A DNA stretch of 64,000 nucleotides from Bin87 sp965115825 (GTDB lineage Bacteria > Chloroflexota > Dehalococcoidia > Lucifugimonadales > UBA3495). Shown here piece by piece: positions 51,265 through 59,233 of this stretch (position 1 is its first letter; every line of letters begins with the position of its first letter). Position numbers and translations under genes: made by a program. The stretch covers positions 1,488,001-1,552,000 of the forward strand of contig OZ220464.1 in the NCBI GenBank assembly GCA_965115825.1. The letters run 5' to 3'. Under the pieces are notes generated by a model. The model was not told the origin of the DNA. It did not search any database and saw only the letters and a program-made list of their open reading frames with translations.

Positions 51265-51855
51265 ATGCCGTCAATTTCAGTAACCATCAGCATTGAGGGA
51301 GACCCGGAGGGGTCTATAGCCGCCCTGCGGCGCATCGCCGGAGTACAGACCCCTCCGCCGTCAGTCCCCACCGTTCCCTCACCCCGGCAGGTTGAACCGG
51401 TCGCGCCGCAGCCGGAATCTCCCGCTGCCCCTTCTTCCGGTATGCCGGCGCAGATGCCGTCCCGCTATCAACGGGCATGGGAGAACGGCTCAGTGGGAAC
51501 CGCGCGCCGGCAGCGCCAACGCCAGCCAGCGCTGGAGCCGCCGCCTACTCCCGCCCAGTGGGATCGACATCTGTGCAACGAACTGGTCAGCAATATGACC
51601 GACGCCGCCCGCCGCTTGGTAGCCGTGCTGGCCGCTTCCGGAGTGGACGGCGTAACCCGCGAGTCCCTGACGGCACAGTTGGGCATCGCCGTAGATACCA
51701 TCCGCACCACCCAAGTGAGCATCGGCCACGCCTTGCGCCGGGTGCAGCGGGAAAACGGCAACATCAGCCTGCCTCGTCCCGTTGAGTTCCACCGCGACAT
51801 CAACACCTATATGCTGAACCCTGACTTCAGGGCCGCAATTCAGGAAGCCGCCTAG
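51265..51855 (+). CDS. Hypothetical protein with C-terminal winged-helix-like region
   Basis: A 196-residue protein. The N-terminus MPSISVTISIEGDPEGSIAALRRIAG is folded-looking; a Pro-rich disordered linker (PPPSVPTVPSPRQVEPVAP) follows. The C-terminal ~90 residues look like a winged helix: LVSNMTDAARRLVAVLAASGVDGVTRESLTAQLGIAVDTIRTTQVSIGHALRRVQRENG. I do not know the family. The ATG at 51265 has GGAG 6 bases upstream; a GTG at 51253 lies inside that site and is unlikely. It could be a DNA-binding regulator. Confidence 0.65.
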   Translation: MPSISVTISIEGDPEGSIAALRRIAGVQTPPPSVPTVPSPRQVEPVAPQPESPAAPSSGMPAQMPSRYQRAWENGSVGTARRQRQRQPALEPPPTPAQWDRHLCNELVSNMTDAARRLVAVLAASGVDGVTRESLTAQLGIAVDTIRTTQVSIGHALRRVQRENGNISLPRPVEFHRDINTYMLNPDFRAAIQEAA

Positions 51856-52116
51856 CAGAGCCGTTGCCCCGTTCCCTGGTTTATCGCAGGGCCCGCGTGT
51901 GGTTCCCCTCTTCCTCTCAAAAGTGAGGGGGGCGAGCCTCCCTGAATACCGGAGTAATCGCGGCTGCCCTTGCGCCTACCGGACCAGCAAGAGCCGGCTT
52001 CCTCTGCTGTACGGGAAGCGACGGATATTGCCGTTCATCATCACATCCGCAACGAAGGTTGGGGCAGCCAGCCGCCGCGGAAACGGTCGGGACGGGTTTC
52101 AATCCATGATATTGAT

Positions 52117-53151
52117 TCAGGCAACGACGCGGACGCGGTGGTTGTTGCTGTCAGCCACGTAGATTGCGCCGTTGGCGGCGATGCCGCAGCCGTGGGGACG
52201 GTTCAAGCCGGCATCGGTGGCCGGGCCCCCGTCGCCATGGCCGCCCAGCTGTCCGCCGGCGATGGTGGATACGATGCCCGTGTCGGCATTAATGCGGCGT
52301 ATGGCGTGGTTCTCGGTGTCCACCACGATGATGTTGTCGTTGGCGTCGCAGCGGAGGGCTTTGGGGGCGCCCCAGGCGGCGGCCAGAGCCGGGCCCCCGT
52401 CGCCGGAATAGCCACGTTGGGCATCGGCGCCGGCCACGGTGGCCATGATGCCGCCGGCAGTGACCATGCGCACTCCGTTGCCCTCGCGCTCAGCGATGTA
52501 GGTATTGCCCCGACTATCCATGCAGACGGCGCGGGCCCCTAGGATGCTGGCTTGGCTAGCAGGCATACCGTCGCCGGCCCTGGCCTTCTCTCCGTTGCCG
52601 GCGAATGTGTTGATAATCCCGCTGGCGAGGTCAAGACGGCGGACGCGCTGGTCCTGGATGTCGGCGATGAGCAGGCCGCCTTTTCCATCCAGGAAGCAAT
52701 CGTTGGGTTCACGCATTTGGGCATGATGGCCAGGGCCGCCATCGCCGGAGTAGCCCGGTTCGCCGACGCCAGCGACGGTGGAGATTACCCCGGTTGCTCC
52801 ATCTACACGGCGGACGGCAGAATTGAGCCGGTCAACGATGTAAATATCACCGTTGGCGTCCACCGCCAGCGAGTAAGGTTCGTTGAGGGTTGCAGCGGCT
52901 GCGGGGCCGCCATCGCCGGAGTAGCCCGGTTCGCCGACGCCGGCAACGGTGGTTATAGTGGCGCTGGCAGCGTCAACGCGGCGCACCACATGATTGCGGG
53001 CCTCGCAAAAGAAGAGGTTGCCGGCGGGGTCAAAGGCGCACATAAAGGGTTCGCGCAGAGTGGACTGGCCGGCGGGGCCGCCGTCGCCGGTATAGCCGGC
53101 CACGCCGGTACCGACGAAGGTGTGGATGGTGGGCGTACTGGTTAAAGTCAT
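52117..53151 (-). CDS. NHL-repeat beta-propeller protein
   Basis: A 344-residue protein made of about six NHL blades, each with a GYSGDGGPAAAATLNEPYSLAVDANGDIYIVD-like unit (GEPGYSGDGGP at two places, QRGYSGDGGPALAAAW, GGHGDGGPATDAGLNRPHG). It starts MTLTSTPTIHTFVGTG with no signal peptide visible, so export is unclear. Such propellers act as binding or lactone/streptogramin-type hydrolase folds. No catalytic signature is evident. The blades are almost identical at the DNA level in places, suggesting recent internal duplication. Confidence 0.88.
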   Translation of the reverse strand: MTLTSTPTIHTFVGTGVAGYTGDGGPAGQSTLREPFMCAFDPAGNLFFCEARNHVVRRVDAASATITTVAGVGEPGYSGDGGPAAAATLNEPYSLAVDANGDIYIVDRLNSAVRRVDGATGVISTVAGVGEPGYSGDGGPGHHAQMREPNDCFLDGKGGLLIADIQDQRVRRLDLASGIINTFAGNGEKARAGDGMPASQASILGARAVCMDSRGNTYIAEREGNGVRMVTAGGIMATVAGADAQRGYSGDGGPALAAAWGAPKALRCDANDNIIVVDTENHAIRRINADTGIVSTIAGGQLGGHGDGGPATDAGLNRPHGCGIAANGAIYVADSNNHRVRVVA

Positions 53152-53237
53152 GCTGGTCTCCGGTATCGTCGCAAGGAGACTAACTGATTGCGGCTACTAT
53201 AACAGGGCCGGTAAATGCGGGCGACGAGAGCCTCCCC

Positions 53238-54719
53238 TTACGGCTCGCCCAGAAGCGAGGCTTTGATGGCGTTGACAGACTGGCGCAAGCGCTCGTCAAT
53301 GGCGATGGCAGCGCGTATTTTCTCCGTGCCGTGAATGACGGTGCTGTGGTTCCGCCCGGCCAGGAACCTGCCGGCATTGGTAGGGCTCAAGCCCAACTCG
53401 GTGGTCAGCAGGTACATTGCAATCTGCCGCGCCTGAGCCACGGCGGCAGTGCGGCTGCGTCCCAGGATTTGCTCTTCGGTGATGCGGAAGCGCTGGGCCA
53501 CGGCGCGTAGGGTCTGCTCCGGCGTCAGGTCAGCCCGAGGGTCAGGGCCAGCAACGGCGTCCAGCTGCTCGGTGACGGATGCAATGGTCAAAGGGACGTT
53601 CATCAGTTGCGACATTGCCATGATGCGGTTAAACGCTCCCTGCAATCGGCGCACGTTGCCGCTGACGCGCTGGGCAATCAACTCCAAAACCTCGCCAGGC
53701 GGTTCCGCGGCGCCGGCAGCGGCCCAGGCGTGCAGAATAGCCAGGCGCATCTCCGGCGAGGGCGGTTGAATGTCTGCGAGCAAGCCCCACTGAAACCGTG
53801 AACGGAGGCGTTCTTCCAGAGGAGCGAGTGTGTGAGGAGGGCGGTCGCTGGTAAGTACAACTTGGGCGCCAGCCTGGTGCAGGTCGTTGAACGTGTGGAA
53901 GAGGTTTTCCTGCGTCTGCTCCTTCCCGACCAGAAACTGCACGTCGTCCATCAGCAGCAGGTCGAGGCCGCGGTAGCGGTCGCGGAACTCGCGCATTGCG
54001 CGGCGGTGGATGGCGGATACGAACTCGTTGGTGAACTGCTCGGAGGTAACGTACAGAACGGAACGGTCCTGCTGCAACGCCCGGTTGCCAATGGCGTGGA
54101 GCAAGTGGGTCTTGCCCAGGCCGGATCCGGAATAGATGAACAGAGGACTACAGCCATGGGACGCGGCATTGTCCGAAGCATCCCGCCTGCTGTCGGCGAT
54201 GGCATTGGCGGCGTAATATGCCAACTGGTTGCTTTGGCCCACCACAAAATTGTCAAATGTGTGGCGTGAATTGCAGGTAGCGGCGTTGACAGCCCGCCAG
54301 TCGTAGCCGCTGTCGGTTGTGCTGCGCCGTCCGAGATCGTAGCCGTCAGGTATAGGCGTTCGGATCTGCTGGGACGGTGCTGCGCTGATGGCATGGACGC
54401 CGACGGGTTCGACCTTGGCGGGATTGTTACCCTCAGTCCCGGCGGCTTCCGAAACCGCCGACGGCATAGTCAGGTAACGCACCGCCGCTTCCCGTCCCAG
54501 CGCTTGGGTCAAGGCTTCCCGGGCCATGGCCAGGTGCAAAGGCAGCTCCAGCCACGAAACGGCGAAAGAGCTGGGGACGGCCACCACCAGGTCGCCATCC
54601 TGCCACCCGTGGCCTACGCAGGGTTGCAGGAACGTGTTGAAATGTTCCTTGGGCACTTCAAGTTGCAGTCGCCCCAACACGACTTGCCAGACCGATGAAG
54701 GGTCGGAAATATCCGGCAT
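53238..54719 (-). CDS. dnaA: Chromosomal replication initiator protein DnaA
   Basis: A 493-residue initiator ATPase. Domain I (WQVVLGRLQLEVPKEHFNTFLQP), a variable linker, domain III AAA+ with Walker A SGSGLGKTHLLHAIGN, Walker B LLLMDDVQFL and sensor LTSDRPPHTL, then domain IV with EEQILGRSRTAAVAQARQIAMYLLTTELGLSPTNAGRFLAGRNHSTVIHGTEKI, the DnaA-box-binding signature. It is full length. Neighbours are unusual for dnaA: no dnaN or recF, an NHL protein downstream and a methyltransferase upstream. The ribosome binding site AAAGGGGG lies about 10 bases before the ATG. Confidence 0.95.
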   Translation of the reverse strand: MPDISDPSSVWQVVLGRLQLEVPKEHFNTFLQPCVGHGWQDGDLVVAVPSSFAVSWLELPLHLAMAREALTQALGREAAVRYLTMPSAVSEAAGTEGNNPAKVEPVGVHAISAAPSQQIRTPIPDGYDLGRRSTTDSGYDWRAVNAATCNSRHTFDNFVVGQSNQLAYYAANAIADSRRDASDNAASHGCSPLFIYSGSGLGKTHLLHAIGNRALQQDRSVLYVTSEQFTNEFVSAIHRRAMREFRDRYRGLDLLLMDDVQFLVGKEQTQENLFHTFNDLHQAGAQVVLTSDRPPHTLAPLEERLRSRFQWGLLADIQPPSPEMRLAILHAWAAAGAAEPPGEVLELIAQRVSGNVRRLQGAFNRIMAMSQLMNVPLTIASVTEQLDAVAGPDPRADLTPEQTLRAVAQRFRITEEQILGRSRTAAVAQARQIAMYLLTTELGLSPTNAGRFLAGRNHSTVIHGTEKIRAAIAIDERLRQSVNAIKASLLGEP

Positions 54720-55031
54720 GGTCAGTTAGCCCCCTTTAAGTAAGGCGTCTATGTTAAGGGGCGGTTCGCCGGGTCGCTAGGCAAATGTGTAGATATCAAG
54801 TTCCGCCATAATTTATGAAAACCGGCAATTGCAGACGCAAGTTGAAAAAACGACTGAAAATCAATCGTGAGGTCGGGCCGTAGTGCGCCGGCTGCGGGAA
54901 ATTGCAAGAAATCGGGAGGGGGTTCGCAGAGGACGAGCGCCGGGGACGGCCGGCACAGCATAACAATATATGGTAGATAGCCGTTCCGGGATTGCCGGGC
55001 TGCCGTTTAGGCCTAGCAGTCCGGGCAACGG
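54720..55031. other. dnaA 5' region, locally AT-rich, with a hairpin at the ribosome binding site
   Basis: 312 bases between the methyltransferase stop and the dnaA start (both minus strand). The stretch 54785-54870 is clearly AT-richer than its surroundings. On the dnaA mRNA, CCCCTTAA (54754-54761) can pair with TTAAAGGGG at the ribosome binding site (54730-54739), which could limit translation. No exact TTATCCACA DnaA boxes are seen. Confidence 0.45.
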
Positions 55032-56363
55032 TTATGATTTTATCGCGCCGATGACGTATTCGGTGTATTGCCGCATTTCGATGCCGCTGGCAGTATCGGC
55101 GCGGCTGCCGGCCCGGGCTGGCATCATGCGACGGTCGCGGTCGAGGCTGCGCGGGGCAACGGCCACTACGTCAAGGCCGGCAGCCGCGGCGATGTCGGCA
55201 AGGCTCTGATGCGTAGGTATCAGGGTGCCGCGCATGATGGAAGGCCCCACTACAATAACGGCCGCTCCGCCCGGGCGCAGCACGCGGGCCATCTCATCAA
55301 TTGCGGCGGCCATCTCCGCGAAATAACGATGCAGGACGCGCGATTTGGCCGCGTCTTTCGCCGCCAGCAGCTCAATAACCGAGGCAACGGATGCGGGCAG
55401 TTCGCCAGCATACGCCGACGGCAATGCCGACGCGGAGACGGCCTGCCTTTCTGCGCCGATGTATTGGCCGCGCAGGCCGGAAAGACGCGGTATTGAGTGG
55501 CCAAGCCAAGCCAGGGAAAACTTATGGGCGCGCATATAGTCAAGCGCGTTGGCGTAGGGCGGCGAGGTAACGATGAGGTTCACGCTGCCGGAGCGCAGGG
55601 GCAGGCGGCGTGAGTCGGCGGCGATGACGCTGCTCCGGCCCACGCTGGCGGCATCAAGATCGCCGTAAGCTGCTGCTGCGCGATTGAGCAGAATTTCAAA
55701 CTGCCGCAACGCCGGTCGCGGCTGCTTGTCGGCGATGCGGTGGGGCCGCGTGTGGGCCAAATCCCAAGCGCGGGAAACACCGCCGGATTTGGTGACGATA
55801 GTGGACGAAAAGACAACTTCCAGTAGGTTCTTCAGATCGGAATCCGACTCGGCGCGGATGGCCAGAATTAGGGCGGCCAGTTCCGCCTGAGTTTCGGGGA
55901 AAAACCAGTAGTCCAGAAACCGGCGCGTGGCGTCGTCCATCTGGGCGCGGACGTAATCCAGCGGGTTGACGGGATGGCTAACGCCTGCGCAAAGGTCCGC
56001 GGCCTGCTGGAGCGCGGCGACGCCGGCGGCGCGAACGGCCTCGCCATCTAGAGCGGTGGTGCGGGCGACGCTTTGGCGGCGGGCCAGCGGATCAAGGTCA
56101 GCGCCGATGACAGAGCGGCCGGCGAGCCAACCCTCCAGCAGGGTTACGCCGGAACCGCACATCGGGTCCAGAACAACATCGCCCGACTGTGTCAAAGCCC
56201 GAATGAAGCAACCGGCCAGGCCATGGGGGAAGCGCGCGGCGAAAGGGTGCAGGGCGTGCAGCGGGTGAGCTTGCCGCGCCGGAAACTGAAAACCCAGGTC
56301 GCCGGCCAGCAGCGCGGCCAAGCTGTCGTGGATAGATGCGGTCGTGGTCAAGCGGATTCTCAA
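55032..56363 (-). CDS. DNA methyltransferase (N4-cytosine/N6-adenine type)
   Basis: A 443-residue SAM-dependent methyltransferase. The SAM-binding motif I is GDVVLDPMCGSGVTLLEGWLAGRSVIGADLDP (about residues 60-95), and the catalytic motif IV is VNLIVTSPPYANALDYMRAHKFSLAWLG (about residue 270), so motif I precedes IV. The long insert between may be target recognition or structural. No restriction enzyme gene is adjacent, so it is an orphan methyltransferase, or it could act on RNA. It lies upstream of dnaA on the same strand; a link to replication control is possible but unproven. Confidence 0.85.
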   Translation of the reverse strand: MRIRLTTTASIHDSLAALLAGDLGFQFPARQAHPLHALHPFAARFPHGLAGCFIRALTQSGDVVLDPMCGSGVTLLEGWLAGRSVIGADLDPLARRQSVARTTALDGEAVRAAGVAALQQAADLCAGVSHPVNPLDYVRAQMDDATRRFLDYWFFPETQAELAALILAIRAESDSDLKNLLEVVFSSTIVTKSGGVSRAWDLAHTRPHRIADKQPRPALRQFEILLNRAAAAYGDLDAASVGRSSVIAADSRRLPLRSGSVNLIVTSPPYANALDYMRAHKFSLAWLGHSIPRLSGLRGQYIGAERQAVSASALPSAYAGELPASVASVIELLAAKDAAKSRVLHRYFAEMAAAIDEMARVLRPGGAAVIVVGPSIMRGTLIPTHQSLADIAAAAGLDVVAVAPRSLDRDRRMMPARAGSRADTASGIEMRQYTEYVIGAIKS

Positions 56364-56437
56364 TAATCGAGCTAACGCGGCAGGTCGCCAACTTGTGCGC
56401 CGATGCTATCATACCTTAGCAGTGAGGGAGGTCGGCT

Positions 56438-57037
56438 ATGACTGACGCATTGGTTTTCCGCCCACTGACGTCGGAGCTGATGGATGACTTTGGAGCCGCG
56501 CTGCGCGGGAACTTCGGCTCCGGGTGCTGGTGTATGTACCCCCGATTGAGCGACTCCGAGATACGGGGGCTGCCGGGCGAAGGTTCGCAGAGCCGTCGCA
56601 AGCGTGTCGCGATGACCGAGCTGGCCGGCAGGGAACGCGCGCCGGGTCTGCTGGCGTTTGAGGGCGACGAAGCCGTGGGTTGGGTTGCCGTTGCTCCGCG
56701 CAGCGAACTGGGCCGCATTGCGCGCTCACGGGCCACGCCGCCGGTTGACGAGGCTGACGTATGGGTTATCCCCTGCGTAACGGTACGCAAGGGCGCGCGC
56801 GGTCGGGGCATTGCGGTGGCTCTGATTGGCGCGGCAGTGCGGTATGCCGCCGCTCACGGAGCTCCGGCGGTGGAAGCGTACCCCCGGGCCGGCGACGAAC
56901 GCACCGGCGATGACAACGCTTATTTCGGCACGGAGCCGCTGTTCCGACGGGCGGGTTTTCGGTTAGTGCGCGGGCCCCTGGAGAACCGGCCGAGCAACTG
57001 GATTGCGCGGGTTGCAATGCGAATCGGCACGTCCTAG
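56438..57037 (+). CDS. GNAT family N-acetyltransferase
   Basis: A 199-residue acetyltransferase. The acetyl-CoA loop is VTVRKGARGRGIAVALIGAAVRYAAAHGAPAVEAYP, with GDEAVGWVAVAPRSELGRI before it and LFRRAGFRLVRGP after it. The unusual N-terminal SGCWCMYPRLSDSE segment occurs in a GNAT subgroup with a CWCM-like motif. The substrate is unknown. The start is an ATG at 56438. It is divergent from the methyltransferase; its stop overlaps the stop of the MFS gene by four bases. Confidence 0.88.
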   Translation: MTDALVFRPLTSELMDDFGAALRGNFGSGCWCMYPRLSDSEIRGLPGEGSQSRRKRVAMTELAGRERAPGLLAFEGDEAVGWVAVAPRSELGRIARSRATPPVDEADVWVIPCVTVRKGARGRGIAVALIGAAVRYAAAHGAPAVEAYPRAGDERTGDDNAYFGTEPLFRRAGFRLVRGPLENRPSNWIARVAMRIGTS

Positions 57038-58464
57038 CCTGCCGGCTGAGGCGTGCCGCGGATGGCTCTGGCCTGCCGGGCCGCCTCGCGCTCCTGCTGC
57101 AACCGCAGTCGCCGGGGCAGCGGCGGACGGGGTAGGAACCAGTAGCCGATGGCGGCGGCGATGTATAGGACAGCCAGCGGCAGCAGCGCCCAGTAGAAGC
57201 TTTCTGTGCTGTCGTAGATCGCTCCCATCCACATGGCAGTCCACATGGATGCAATCTGATCCGGGAGATGCTGCCAGCCGCGCAGGGTAGCGTAGGAACG
57301 GCGTCCGAAGAAATCGCCCATGATGGCCCAGTTCAACGGGTTGGCGCTTTCGGCAAAGGCCTTCAAGATGACGAAAATGGTCAGTTGCCACAGGAATCCG
57401 CTCTGGTTGATTAGCGCGCCGATAGCCAGCGCGCCCGACACCATACACACTGCGCAGAGCTTGCGCCGGTCGGTCTTATCGCCAATCCAGCCGACCAGAG
57501 GGTAGAAGAGCATATTGATGACGGAGAAGAGGCCCACGAAACCGGCGGCAATCAGAGCGTCGGCGCTGTCGCGGCTGCCTATGATTTTAGCCAGGACTGA
57601 CGCAATGGAGGTGTACAAGGCCGTGTCATAGGCGCCTCCGCCTTCAAGGAACCATACAATCATGGGCGCCATCAGAAAAGAGGCCCCGGCGTGAACCACG
57701 TTGCGGAATCCAGTGGCCAGCACCAGCAGCCAATATGATGACGTGCGCATCGCTTCCCGGGCGGTGAAGTCATAGGAGCCGAACTGCGCCCGGCGGCGGC
57801 TGGCAGCGGGCTGGACGCTTGCGGCGGGAGCGTCCGGCGGGTCGCCATCGGGCAGCTGGCCCATATCTTCTGGAGAGCGGCGCATGAACCAGGAAAGCGG
57901 GACAACCACCCCGATGATGCCGCAGCCCAGCACGGTGCAGGCGTCGCGCCAGCCGACGGCGAAAATGAGCAGACCCAGCAGCGGAGCCGAGGCGCCGCCC
58001 AAGCCGTTGCCCATGCTGACGATGGACATTGCAAACCCGCGCCGTCTCCGGAACCAGTTGTTAACCGCCGCCACCGAGGCGTTGTTGTATCCCGACCGGA
58101 AACCTACCGACAGAAAGCCTACGAAAATAACGAGGAAGTACCAGAAGCTGCCGGTGTAGCCCAGCAGGATGAAACCGACGCCGGACATCAGCCCGCCGAA
58201 GGCCAGCATTACGCGCGGCCCGAAGCGGTCGGTGCAATAGCCCATCAGCGGCCCCTGCACGCCGCCCATCAAGCGACCCAAGCCCTCGGCCAGGCCCATC
58301 ATAGTGCGGGTAAAGCCCAGGTCCTGCTCCACGGGGATATAGAACACTGTGAAGCCCCGGTTGAAGCTGCCGTGCTTCATGCCGTCGGCGATGAGGCTGA
58401 CCAGAACAATCCACCAGCCGTAAAAAATCCCGGGGCGGCGCCGCGGCGCAGGTTGCGCTGCCAT
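57034..58464 (-). CDS. MFS transporter (monocarboxylate/oxalate-formate-like)
   Basis: A 476-residue carrier with 12 helices. It begins RRPGIFYGWWIVLVSLIADGMKHGSFNRGF, has MGYCTDRFGPRVMLAFGG after TM2, RRSPEDMGQLPDGDPPDAP in the central loop and VGWIGDKTDRRKLCAVC later. It is the same subfamily as the carrier at 45811 (both show YYGW/FYGW and RxPED starts), but more divergent. The ATG at 58464 begins MAAQPAPRRR. The substrate is unknown, probably a small organic acid. Confidence 0.87.
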   Translation of the reverse strand: MAAQPAPRRRPGIFYGWWIVLVSLIADGMKHGSFNRGFTVFYIPVEQDLGFTRTMMGLAEGLGRLMGGVQGPLMGYCTDRFGPRVMLAFGGLMSGVGFILLGYTGSFWYFLVIFVGFLSVGFRSGYNNASVAAVNNWFRRRRGFAMSIVSMGNGLGGASAPLLGLLIFAVGWRDACTVLGCGIIGVVVPLSWFMRRSPEDMGQLPDGDPPDAPAASVQPAASRRRAQFGSYDFTAREAMRTSSYWLLVLATGFRNVVHAGASFLMAPMIVWFLEGGGAYDTALYTSIASVLAKIIGSRDSADALIAAGFVGLFSVINMLFYPLVGWIGDKTDRRKLCAVCMVSGALAIGALINQSGFLWQLTIFVILKAFAESANPLNWAIMGDFFGRRSYATLRGWQHLPDQIASMWTAMWMGAIYDSTESFYWALLPLAVLYIAAAIGYWFLPRPPLPRRLRLQQEREAARQARAIRGTPQPAG

Positions 58465-58916
58465 CAGTCAGCCGCCTCGTCGGCGGACGGGCGGACTATG
58501 CGCGGGCCGTCAATGCCCGGCAACTCGGCCGGCGCGGAAGTAGCAATCGCTGAGGCTGATGTACCCGTGTCTGGCAATAGGGGCTGTTCCACCGACGCAT
58601 CGACGCAACACGAGATAGACGCTCCAGGCCCTGCTGCGCTGATGCAGATAACGCTTTGCAACACGCCACAAGGCGCGCCGGCAAGTCGAGAATGATGCGG
58701 CAGTATAAGCCGGGGGCTGCGCCGGCGCAAGGCGACAGTGGCGCTGGAACACTGCCGCCGTTTGACTAGCGTCAGGCCCGCGCCAAAATAATCCGTTTCG
58801 CAGTTCCCTTTTGGTACCGCCCGCCCAACCTTTTATCGCGCTCTTGCACTCCAAACTCTGCGAAAATTGGGCGGAAGCGGGCGGTTGCGGCAGTACACCG
58901 GCATTGCCAAGTATGT

Positions 58917-58922
58917 TATAAT
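58917..58922 (+). promoter_or_regulatory. Extended -10 promoter of surface protein 3
   Basis: TGTTATAAT matches TGnTATAAT. It is the counterpart of the minus-strand box at 30086-30091, with AAGTATG before and TAGACAGACAGCG after it in both copies. Confidence 0.7.
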
Positions 58923-58933
58923 CTAGACAGACA

Positions 58934-59013
58934 GCGCGCGCCACAGACAGCGCGCGCCACAGACAGCGCGCGCCACAGACAGCGCGCGCCACAGACAGCG
59001 CGCGCCACAGACA
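58934..59013 (+). repeat. Five tandem 16-bp repeats in the surface protein 3 leader
   Basis: Five exact copies of GCGCGCGCCACAGACA, the reverse complement of the array at 29995-30074. The copy number is identical at both loci. Confidence 0.95.
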
Positions 59014-59029
59014 AGGAAGGAGGCGCGCG

Positions 59030-59050
59030 TTGAAGTATCTGTATAGCTGA
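59030..59050 (+). CDS. Six-residue leader ORF (copy 3)
   Basis: TTG start, then KYLYS and TGA. AAGGAGG at 59017-59023 lies 6 bases upstream. Compared with the copy 1 ORF (KHLSS), three bases differ but length, start and stop are kept. The TGA overlaps the start of the hairpin at 59049. Confidence 0.45.
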   Translation: MKYLYS

Positions 59051-59108
59051 CGGAACCCGGCGCCGGCCGGCTCGCTTTGAGCCGATGCCGGCTTGTTGCG
59101 TTTCCGTC
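59049..59108 (+). ncRNA. Conserved leader hairpin (copy 3)
   Basis: GACGGAA pairs with UUCCGUC at the base; inside, GCCGGC-CGGCUC, loop GCUUU, GAGCCG-AU-GCCGGC. Stems are identical to copy 1, with loop U to C and internal-loop differences only. It ends 125 bases before the surface protein ATG, with another small hairpin (CGCCGGC-TTT-GCTGGCG) between. Confidence 0.6.
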
Positions 59109-59233
59109 CCGTAAGCCCTCCGCCGTTCCGCCTAGACGCCGGCTTTGCTGGCGCGGGAGTGAATAGCGTCGGAGGTAATTCAACTGACAACCCTTGAAGG
59201 GCAACCTCAATCTCAGTGAGGAGATTCTGTCAA

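Larger units (their letters stand above)
58465..59233. other. Upstream control region of surface protein 3
   Basis: About 770 bases. From ~58750 rightward it is homologous to the reverse complement of the upstream region of surface protein 1 (shared AATCCGTTTCGC, CGGAAGCGGGCGGTTGCG and everything after). 58465-58750 shows no gene. The right part carries the promoter, repeat array, leader ORF, hairpin and a palindromic element (59130-59160). Confidence 0.7.

Noticed and set aside
51856..52116. Possible gene between the winged-helix-like gene and the NHL gene
   Set aside because: Only short frames without ribosome binding sites; looks non-coding.
58510..59190. Minus-strand open frame of 226 codons over the surface protein 3 leader
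   Set aside because: It reads the same repeat peptide and has no family features; the region is the plus-strand control region.
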